Below, in pieces: positions 37,722 through 46,428 of a stretch of 64,000 bases of DNA; the first letter of the stretch is position 1; each line of letters starts with the position of its first letter. The position numbers were made by a program, and so were the translations under genes. The notes below the pieces were generated by a model, which saw nothing but the letters and a program-made list of their open reading frames with translations, was not told where the DNA came from and ran no database searches. The stretch spans positions 25,799,001 to 25,863,000 of the forward strand of contig CM049402.1 in NCBI GenBank assembly GCA_026929865.2. Reading direction: 5' to 3'. The stretch comes from Hyperoplus lanceolatus (lineage: Eukaryota > Chordata > Actinopteri > Uranoscopiformes > Ammodytidae).

Positions 37722-39495
37722 AGACAACGTTTTTGTCAGTTGTTACTTTTGAATAGAATTGATTGAAGGAATATTATGTATATATGTTTTTTTAAACCTA
37801 CTGTTTTGGCACTTTCTGAAAGAGCTTTTCTTATTCCTTCCTCATTATAATAAATTACAATACGATGAGTTGGAGCCATCAACGTGAGGGCAGCCATGTC
37901 AGACGCTAATGCACCAGAGAGCTTGCTGTGTAACTGCTGCAACCAGTATGTAGCACATCCTCGCCCTACATGACTACATAAAATGTAGCTTTCATTACTG
38001 CTGCATTTCACACACAGCCCAGTTTCTCTATGGCTTTGCTCAAACATTGAGAGTTCATTTTCCTCTTCTTCCTGCCTTTCAAAGTGGCTCTTCCTCCATC
38101 TTCCATGTCAAAATATCCAAATTTGAGGCTTAGATTATGCTTTTTAAGCAGTGTTGATAATTGCGGAGTGAAAAAAGCGACTGTCTCCCACCACCCGCCA
38201 TAAACGCAGGGAGACTTTTCTGTGAGAAGAGGAATCCCATTATGTGCAATGATCAGCGCCTGGGGGCCACATCAAACACAGTCTGAAAACCTTTCCAGAG
38301 GATATAAAGGCAGGCCAATTTCACAAGTGGCTTTTTATTGGTTGATTGCACAGAGGCCAAGTCGTTATCTAAATCCTCAAACTACTTGGGCAAAATAAGA
38401 ATTGCCTTGTAAGCATTCAGGGTGTGCACACTTACCCCTCAGATGAAAGCCAAAAGCAAAATGTTTACAACCAATAGTTTGCCAGGATTATGGCTTAGGA
38501 GGCTAAGCGTAAACAGAATGTAGTGTCAATGCTGGTGCCTAACAAAAAAAGGTATTATGACAACTTCTAGTTTCATGTTTGCTTTTGGACTGACAGCTTA
38601 TGTTATCCTTTAACGCATAAACAGAGTTAACGCCCCTACTGATCACATACAAACACATTCAAAACACTATTTTCAAAAATAGATGTAATGAGTACAAATG
38701 AGTAGAATACAGCGTAACCATATTTTGTTTTCAAGATACAGTCAAAATGTTTGCATCACATCATATTGAGTAATTATTGACACTCCCTGCTCATATTGCA
38801 GTCTTACAAGTAGGCCCTGCTTTACTGTGAGGTCTACCATTGAGTGAGCTTAATCATCATGTTTGCATAATTGTCTTTACTCCACATTTGAGCTGTTGGG
38901 CTAATTAGTTGGTAAATAATTTGAAATCAAACAAGGATAGCGGGTGTCCACTCAGCCCATCAGGGAGATGAGCAAACTGACCTATGCTTGCTTGATTTGA
39001 TTTGCTCCAATTAAAACAAAATCTAATGCCATGTTTCTGTGGAGTTTCCAGCTAACTCACACAATTACACATTATCATGCAATCATATTGTTTTAAATGT
39101 AGCAAAGAAAAATAAAACAACTGGAACACCTGAGAACTTATGTTTTTGTTTTCCCAATGAAAGCAAAATTGATGAATAGATGAATGTCAGGAATTTCTTT
39201 GGAAATTACCTTATACTGTACATCTAAGGTATTATGTGCTTTCTCTATTTTTCAGCACAATATATATATTTGTATTTGACAGATTTTCACAACATTATGA
39301 CAGAAAATGTCTTAAAATGCTGTATGTATTGCTCATCCATAGTTTAAGGGAGTCGTGGATAAGTAAAGTAAACAAGTCAGAACTATATTAATTTGACATA
39401 TTTTAAAACTGTATCATTACTGATATGCACATGCACTTGTTTGTTACAAGCTGCTATCACCTCCTCAGGCCCTGTAGATCCCATTCGGTTCTAAA
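37722..39495. other. Noncoding stretch, probable intron
   Basis: No gene. The segment 38060-38420 is free of visible repeats and has balanced composition, which makes it a candidate conserved noncoding element, though nothing in the sequence alone proves that. Confidence 0.45.
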
Positions 39496-39949
39496 TACAC
39501 TCAACAAAAATATAAATGCAACACTTTTGTTTTTGCTCCCATTTTTCATGAGATGGACTTAAAGATCTAAAATGCATTCCAGGTACACAATATTACCATT
39601 TCTCTCAAACATTGTTCACAAATCTGTCTAAATGTGTGATAGTGAGCACTTCTGCTTTGCTGAGATAATCCATCCCACCTCACAGGTGTGCCACATCAAG
39701 ATGCTGATCTGACATCATGATTAGTGCACAGATGTGCCTTAGACTGTCCTCAATAAAAGGTCACCCTGGAATGTGCAGTTTTGTCTCACAGCAAAATGCC
39801 ACAGATGCCACAAGCATTGAGGGAGCGTGCAATTGGCATGCTGACAGCAGGAATGTCAACCAGATCTGTTGCTCGTGCATTGAATGTTCATTTCTCCACC
39901 ATAAGCCATCTACAAAGGCGTTTCAGAGAATATGGCAGTACATCAACCC
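39496..39949 (+). mobile_element. 5' part of a Tc1-like transposon, truncated
   Basis: Begins just after a TA with CACTCAACAAAAATATAAAT, a Tc1-type terminus I recognise from fish, followed by an untranslated leader. A frame starts at ATG 39796: 50 residues match the N-terminal helix-turn-helix of Tc1 transposases (LRERAIGMLTAGMSTRSVAR, then LNVHFSTISHLQRRF). Similarity stops at about 39949, where LINE sequence begins. The DDE catalytic domain and the 3' inverted repeat are absent, so it is dead. Confidence 0.85.
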
Positions 39950-40760
39950 AAAATCATTATTAAGCGTAATTTTAAAGGTTTTAACGAGCAAGCAGTTTTA
40001 AATGAACTCTATCAAAGTGACATTCATCTCACAAGTGAAATATCTGATGTGGAATTGGCCTTAGAATGTTTCACCAATATTTCTCCTCCATTTTGAACAA
40101 GCATGCACCCCTTAAAAAGCACAGAGTAAAACATAGATCACACCCCTGGTTCACAAATGAATTGATGTATTTGCAGAGAGAAATAAAGCATGGTCCCTAG
40201 CTAGACGCTCTGGTGAAAACTCTATGTGGACTGCTTTCAGACAAATCAGAAATAAGTGCATATCCATGGTTAGGAAAGCTAAATCAGATTACTACCTCAA
40301 ACCAATTTCCAACTGCTACTCCAACCCTGCACTATTTTGGAAGGCTGTGAATTATAACAAAAATAATTCTAGCACTGTTCCCAGTCAGTTAAAAATAAAT
40401 GATCAGACTTTAAATGATCAGAAAGAAATTGGTTTAGCTTTCAATAAACACTTTATAGCTGCTGGTAAACTCTTTCACAATGGAGTATCTACGCCTTCCA
40501 CCACCAGAAATACAAATAGCATACCACCTGTCTCTAAAACACCTCTTTTCAGCCTTATTCAAGTTCCAACAAGTATTGTTGTAGATGCGCTTCTTGCCAT
40601 CAACCCCAGGAAGTACATGCGAGAGGACAATTTGGACCCATTTTCAATAAATCTCTCTGCACTTATCATATCAAAACGAATAACCCATATTTTTAATCTT
40701 TCCATCCCCTCTGGTATTGTTCCTAAAGTCTGGAAAAAAGCTCACGTCATTCCATTACAT
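39950..40760 (+). pseudogene. LINE fragment, endonuclease-RT linker and start of RT
   Basis: From about 39952 the translation reads IIIKRNFKGFNEQAVLNELYQ and on to a stop, then, in another frame, NKHAPLKKHRVKHRSHPWFT; a further frameshift leads to AWSLARRSGENSMWTAFRQI. The open part (40224-40760) has KAKSDYY, LFWKAVNYN, and PRKYMREDNLDPFSINLSAL, ending VPKVWKKAHVIPLH, the block that opens the reverse-transcriptase domain in Jockey/L2-type LINEs. The RT palm with the YxDD motif is missing because a hAT fragment begins at 40761. The fragment is truncated on both sides and frameshifted. Confidence 0.8.
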
Positions 40761-40872
40761 CAGTGGTTCCCAACCTTTTTTCCCTGAGGACCCCCGTGCC
40801 AGGGTCCAAGACAAGCAAGGCCCCCCCAACCCTAACTCCGACCCACATACACACAATAAAAGAATAGAGTGA

Positions 40873-41157
40873 TTAATAACTTTTATTTGCAAAAAAAATA
40901 AACAGGTACTGATTTACACAGAGCTCCGTGGCTCTGTGTAAATCAGTACCTGCTTTTTCAAAAGCTTTTCTGATGTCCGTGGATCTTCTTGATAGTGCCA
41001 ATTGCTTCTTTCTCTCAAAATATTCTCGACTTTCACCAATAGTCTCGGGGTGTTTGGTCTCCTGGTGTCGTTTCAGTTTGCATGGTTTCATGCTTTGATT
41101 AGCTAGCTTCTCGCCACAAATGACGCATTCTGGCCGAAAACTGTCCTGTCCTTTCAT
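40873..41157 (-). pseudogene. hAT transposase BED zinc-finger remnant
   Basis: Translation from the ATG at 41157 gives FRPECVICGEKLANQSMK and KLKRHQETKHPE: a BED finger with C11, C14, H31 and H36. The frame is open further upstream (QYLERYIDFGF) without an ATG, so the original start is lost or lies across an intron. After about residue 75 the reading runs into the inverted repeat at 40903-40952 and ends. It is a short N-terminal piece of a transposase of the same broad ZBED type as the one at 31781-32731 but of a different family. Confidence 0.75.
40903..40952. repeat. Perfect 21-bp inverted repeat, 8-base loop
   Basis: Arm 40903-40923 and arm 40932-40952 are exact reverse complements, with an 8-base spacer (40924-40931, CTCCGTGG). 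It sits at the internal deletion point of the hAT fragment and could form a strong hairpin in DNA or RNA. Confidence 0.95.
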
Positions 41158-42387
41158 AAAACCAAAATCGATATATCTCTCGAGATATTGCTTTGTTGGA
41201 TATACCTGTATAAATAAAGGTTAAAAAAAAAAAAAAAAAAAAAAAAATTCACAAGTCACAACCTCAGCACAGACAAACTTGTGCGCCCCCCTTGCGATCT
41301 CTGGCGCCCCCTGCCGGGGGGCGCGGACCCCAAGTTGGGAACCACTGGTCTAAGACATATACAATTAATTTGAACAATAGTTTGTGTACTTTGGACATAC
41401 ATAGTCCATATTAATTGGTTGTAGTACAGGAATTAAAAAGTGTGAGCCACATAAGAGTCATAGCAGGATTCTGTAAATGAAAGCTATTGAGACAGACATT
41501 CAGCAATGACCCTGGGGCCAATATCAGTTGGCTGCCTGGAGAGCGATTGCAATCGCCTGAATACAGTAGCTCCACTCTCACCTCTCGATCTCTGTTTGAT
41601 AAATCCTCTTGTAGTCTTCACACACACCAGGACACCAAGGCAAGAGTGTAGAGGTCAAAGCTATAGTTGTCTGACAAGAGCTTTAGCAAACATTATTTGC
41701 AAATAGCGTTAATCAGTATGGTAAGAATTATATCATAAGCATATTTTTATCTATTCTTTTTTTTGTTGTTGCACAGAATGCATTTGGGGACTGAGAAAGA
41801 CTTGTGAAATAATTTCAACCAGTGCACTCAGGGCTGTGTTTTGCCAATCTGGTAAAGACAGACGTCACCCCTATGCATCCTATTTCTAGTAAGCCCCTGG
41901 GTGTGTTGAAGTAAAGAGTGGCATCATCAGATGGAAGCGTCCTGCATGTTTTCAGGACTATTCCATCACATGATGCAGATAATGAAGCGATTAAAATTGA
42001 AATTTGTTCTCATATTTTTTGTCATAATGAAGGGATACATTCTAAATGAATATTCTGTACTGTTAATTATGTTTGAGATACACACTTGGCAACTTGAGTA
42101 GCATACATATACTTTGGATGATGGCATGGCACAGGCGACCTCAGCAACCCTGCAAAATGGCTGTTCACTGATTTATGCTGAGTCAGACGCCATTAGCTGT
42201 TATCCTCCTCCTCCCAGGATCCAACCCTGCACTAATGTGGGTCAGGGGCCACATTATAGAAACACCTTCATTGTACAGTCTTATCTCATTGTGCTATGCA
42301 GGATTTCTCCGTCACCGGACTGTTACCGAATGTCTCTGGAAGTTTCCAGAATATTAAGATAAAATAGAAATGTGGGGGGAAATGGTA

Positions 42388-42473
42388 CAAAAGAAGAAAA
42401 AAATAATATTACCCCATGGTCCCCGAAGGTCAAAAGAAGAAAAAAATAATATTACCCCATGGTCCCCTAAGGT
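42388..42473. repeat. 43-bp tandem duplication, two copies
   Basis: Copies at 42388-42430 and 42431-42473 are identical except for one base (G or T in CCCC[G/T]AAGGT). Each holds an A-rich block and ATTACCCCATGGTCCC. The near identity points to a recent event such as replication slippage. Confidence 0.95.
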
Positions 42474-42959
42474 CAATTATTTTGTATTCATCATATTCCA
42501 GGGACTATGTCTGACTAAGTTCAGAAGTTGTGTGAGATATTATTTGTTTTATGTTGTGGCTGCAATTGATCTACTGAGATCTCTCTCAATAATGGAAAAA
42601 AACTAAATACAACAAAGCAAATCTATATTTTTTTTCTGAATTTTGACTTTCCTTTTTGAAGGGCACATGCAGCACACAATCAGTCAGTTAGCAGATACTT
42701 AGGATTTTTTTGTGGATGTTGCCGTAAGGCATCTGCCGACCTCTGCAGTGTATTCTCCTGACCAGGAAACACTTGCTACTGTGAATGCTACTGATCATGC
42801 ACTTGCATTATGGTTCACTCATTGAACGGTGGCGAGGTGAGAGAGGTCACTCCAGAGGTTCAATCTTCCTCTGATTAACCACTGTTACCAAAACATCCAA
42901 TCATTATACTGATTAGAAACACTCTTATTCAACCATCATATTATATGGTTCTGCATTCC

Positions 42960-42980
42960 GTGTGTGTGTGTGTGTGTGTG
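42960..42980. repeat. (GT)n microsatellite
   Basis: About 10 GT units. Confidence 0.9.
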
Positions 42981-43208
42981 GTTATTATGTGGGACAAATA
43001 TGCAGAAACCAGAACATCTCCTGTGTGTGGAATTCGCAATAACTTTGTGTATATTTGATTGATTCACACAGTGTTCAAATTAATATATGCATGTAAATAA
43101 ATAAATGCTGTACATTGGTATTCTCAACATGTTTTGATAGTGTTGCTAACTCATATTTTCTGTATCCATACCAAAAGCAATATAGTTATTTTTACTATAG
43201 CTCACTAT

Positions 43209-44173
43209 TGCCTTGTTTCCACCGAGTAGAGCGGGTCGGATCGGAGCGGCTCAGAGCGGGACAGCTCACTTTTAAGAATCTTGGTGTTGTTTCCACCGCC
43301 GACCCTACCCTTACTGGTAGGGCGGGGTTTAGGCTGGACTGTGATAGCCGCCGCCAGAATGTGGGTCAAACTATCGGGCTGTGGAACAACTGTGGTCAAG
43401 CCAGCGGTCTCTTGTTTTTGCTTGGTCAAACCAGCCGCTTCTTTATGTATTTCCCCCGTGTTGTGAGCACAGAGACGGCTCGGTGCAACTGATAGAGACA
43501 GTGAGCGAACAGCGCTGGCTTCGGCAGCTACGTGACATCAGTGTGACACAGTGTAGCCAACTGATTAATTTAATGACGAGGAAAAACACCACACAATAAA
43601 CAGTGCCGCGCTAACATTTTCACCAAAACTCTCTTCACTCTAGCCGAGGTGACTACAAACGGCGGAAATGATTCAAACCAGCCGCTTCTTTATTTATTTC
43701 CCCCGTGTTGTTGTGAGCGTGTATTTACTACTATCTATGGCGTAAACACAGAGACGGCTCAGCGCAACTCATAGAGACAGTGAGCGAACAGTGCTGGCTG
43801 CGGCAGCTACGTGACTATGGGACACAGTGTAACCAACTGATTGATTTATTGACGAGGAAAAACACCACACAATAAACAAAGCTGTGCTCACATTTTCGCC
43901 AAAACACAAGACTATCTTCACTCTTGCCGAGATGACTACACATGGCGGAAATGATTCTTTCGACCAATCAAATGACGGCAGTGTGTAGTTCCGCCTTTTA
44001 GGCTCCCTTTCAGGCGGCTAGTACCCCTACGGAGGAGTACTGAGATTTGGAGCGGCTAAGAGCGGTTAGGTGCGCTTAAACCGTACCCTACCCAACTTTT
44101 GGCAAATGAAAAGCCAAACTACCCGGACCGAACCGCTCCGATCCGACCCGCTCTGCTCGGTGGAAACGAGGCA
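43209..44173. mobile_element. DNA element with long GC-rich terminal inverted repeats
   Basis: Left end TGCCTTGTTTCCACCGAGTA and, on the reverse strand of the right end, TGCCTCGTTTCCACCGAGCA; the match continues through AGAGCGGGTCGGATCGGAGC, giving about 40 bp of terminal inverted repeat. TAT flanks both sides (43206-43208 and 44174-44176), which may be a 3-bp target duplication. The interior holds a diverged tandem duplication (43427-43673 and 43674-43956). There is no transposase. The superfamily is uncertain; 3-bp duplications occur in PIF/Harbinger-like elements, but TAT is not their usual TWA core. Confidence 0.75.
43427..43956. repeat. Internal tandem duplication of about 250-280 bp
   Basis: Both units start CAAACCAGCCGCTTCTTTAT and end with GGCGGAAATGATT. 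Shared blocks include ACAGAGACGGCTC, CAGTGAGCGAACAG, CGGCAGCTACGTGAC and ACGAGGAAAAACACCACACA. Copy 1 is 43427-43673 and copy 2 is 43674-43956; the second has an extra segment around 43720-43745. Many substitutions separate them, so the duplication is not recent, or it was inherited from the source element. Confidence 0.85.
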
Positions 44174-44176
44174 TAT

Positions 44177-44888
44177 GAATGACAAAGAATCAACACTTTT
44201 GTTGAAGAAACCGTTTTTGATATTGGGTACAAAAGACAGTATTTGGTCGGACGTTAAATATTATTGGTCTAGTCGATCAAACATCTAGTGCATCAATCTA
44301 TGAAAACAAAACAGAATAATATTTAAAAAGCATATTTGCCCCACTGTTTGACAAGATAAAAGACAGCAAAAACTAAAGCAATAACAAAGGTGTTTTGCGT
44401 TAGCATGAAGGTTGAGCAGTATACAGAAATGCACTGCTTTTAATGCAGGGAGTAAATATTTAGTTTTACACTACAGAGGAACTACTATGAAGCTGTTGAA
44501 CACTCACATAAACCATTTCACGTTTGGCAATGTTTTTTTCAAGTCAGCAGCAATGAAGGGACAGCCATATGGTGCTGCCCACTAACTATAGCAGTAAAGC
44601 TGTATTGCGAACTTGAAGCAAGGAAAAGTCAACACACAAAAAACAGGCGAATGACACACATGGATACTGTATGCATTCTGTGCATCAACATCACATCACT
44701 GGTTAATAGAAACATAACATTAAAAAACATTGAAATATCAAATTACTCAGCTAACCCATTGTCTTAAACAATGTTCAGTTAAGATCACAGCAATGTGGTA
44801 CCTACAATTCGTTAGAAAACAATGTTTTGAAATATAAATTGTATGAAAACCTTTATACGTCTAGTTTTACAGTGCAACATTATTCTAC
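44177..44888. other. Noncoding stretch, no gene seen
   Basis: Unique-looking A+T-rich sequence between two mobile elements; no ORF with motifs and no repeat structure noticed. Confidence 0.5.
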
Positions 44889-44892
44889 TTAA

Positions 44893-45370
44893 AGGTTCAG
44901 TAAGCGGAATGGTCAGTTTAGCTAACTTCTTGTCAGTTACTGCAGTTAGCAGTCCCCTCACTCCTCCCTACGTCACCACATTAATGCACTGCAGTCTACA
45001 AGCAGCAAGTTATCTAGCATCATCTCAGATCCATAAGTGTGATAAAACATTATACAAACCATCAAAACAGACATTGCGAAGGATTTGTACCTGCTCCGCC
45101 ATTGTAGGCGCATAAACATTCACCCATCTGTCGCTCAGGCGTGCACCGGCAGTGAGACCATGAGTGAGACGGGTGCGGACGGGTGTCGGTTTGTAGCGTT
45201 ATCTCTTGTGATTGGATAAAATTTCGGGATACTATGTAAAGTTTAACTGCTTATTAAATGGAGAGCAGCAGATTGGCTTTATGAAATGCGCATATCATGT
45301 CAGTGATTACTTTATGAATAAAGAGCGATTAAACACTTATATTAATATAAATAAACCGCTTACTTCACCT
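44893..45370. mobile_element. Second MITE with TTAA target site
   Basis: Left end AGGTTCAGTAAGCGG and right end, on the reverse strand, AGGTGAAGTAAGCGG. Both sides are flanked by TTAA (44889-44892 and 45371-45374). Length 478 bp, no coding. It shares the target site with the element at 4014-4266, but its terminal sequence differs, so it belongs to another family of the piggyBac/Kolobok type. Confidence 0.75.
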
Positions 45371-45374
45371 TTAA

Positions 45375-46346
45375 GGTTGTGTGAGAACTGTGTCTGCAGT
45401 TGAATTCTGTCACTGGGAGCTAACGTACACAAACATTTAGTCATTGATTTCCAGTCCTTCAGCATTGAATACAGTATTTTGGACCATTTTAATTGATATA
45501 TTAGGTTACATTGCATTTTTATAGTTGTGGTAATCATTGCAATCATATATGTTAGCTTATTAAGCTTATTAAGAAATTCTGATTATTTATCTGTGTTTCG
45601 ATTCAGTACAGCCTGAGGCTGAATGAGACTTTAAATGAGGCAGGAAATGATGCAATCTGAGCAACCTGTCTGTTTGTGCGAACAGTGAGTTCAGGTAATA
45701 CATTTGCTCATCTTCATGTGATATATTGTATGCGATATATATGCATATGCCTTTAGACAAAATCAAGCATTGCAAAAACATTAAGATGGACCAGACTGTT
45801 CTCTTACCCTCAAAAAACAACTATTATTCAGCTGTAATGTTCTGGTAAAGGTTCATTTGAATGCAGATGGTACAATCCCCATCATTTGTTGGCATATAGT
45901 GTTTGATTTCATTTCTAAATTGGATTTCAAATATTAAATGTGAAAAATGTGTCTATCGGCTTTTTAATCTGTGTGGTAATGCTTGTAAAACAATCATGAT
46001 ATTCTTCTGAATGATGCTCCTCAACAATGTTTACTTTTTGACTGTGCCAAAAAAAAACTATTTGGTATTTTATGCAGTTCATGGGCAGAGTGTGACTCAA
46101 CAGATTCTGTCCATGAACTGCATAGAGTGCCAAATATTAATTTCATGATGGATTTCTTTCATTCTGCTACTTTTGGCTTTATTTCACAATAAAGGGTGTG
46201 TTGAATTGTATGTATTTTATCAGACAGAGACAGGACATGTATTCAAGTGATCAATGTCAAGTGGACTTGTAACATGTTTGCTCAGAACATTATATTAACT
46301 AATCCTACAAGAAACAAAGATACCACAAGTGCATATTGAGTGACTT
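45375..46346. other. Intron sequence just upstream of the lingo2 exon
   Basis: A+T-rich, no element seen. An inverted pair lies near 46071-46124: ATGCAGTTCATGGGCAGAGT and, later, CCATGAACTGCAT, with a few mismatches over longer stretches. It may form a weak hairpin. Confidence 0.45.
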
Positions 46347-46392
46347 ACTAATCTTTAGCTTTATTTCTCTTTTTATCCCTCTTTTCTTGCAG
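46347..46392 (+). other. lingo2: Splice acceptor of the lingo2 coding exon
   Basis: A branch-point-like TACTAAT at 46347-46353 is followed by a long pyrimidine-rich tract (about 46362-46390) and an AG at 46391-46392. The exon would begin at 46393, 12 bases before the first in-frame ATG. The reading frame stays open upstream of this AG, but that part translates to low-complexity hydrophobic residues from the pyrimidine tract and is intronic. The site implies at least one upstream noncoding exon, as is known for mammalian LINGO2. I could not place such an exon in this window. Confidence 0.75.
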
Positions 46393-46428
46393 AACCGTGA
46401 CAGAATGGTCGACTGTATGAGCAAAGTC

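Larger units (their letters stand above)
40761..41347 (-). mobile_element. Deleted hAT element with BED finger remnant and hairpin
   Basis: Ends match well: CAGTGGTTCCCAACCTTTTT on the left and, on the reverse strand of the right end, CAGTGGTTCCCAACTTGGGG. The 8-bp flanks differ (CATTACAT and GTCTAAGA), so either the duplication has been lost or one side was rearranged; the LINE frame on the left does not resume on the right. Inside are an A25 run (41223-41247), a BED-finger coding remnant and a perfect 21-bp inverted repeat. Length 587 bp. Confidence 0.8.
41348..43205. other. Noncoding stretch with small duplications
   Basis: No gene recognised. Contains a 43-bp tandem duplication at 42388-42473 and a (GT)n run at 42960-42980. 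The short overlapping frames in this region have no domains. Confidence 0.5.

Noticed and set aside
46336..46428. Upstream extension of the lingo2 frame from ATG 46336
   Set aside because: It reads through the pyrimidine tract and the splice acceptor AG at 46391-46392, so the first part is intronic.
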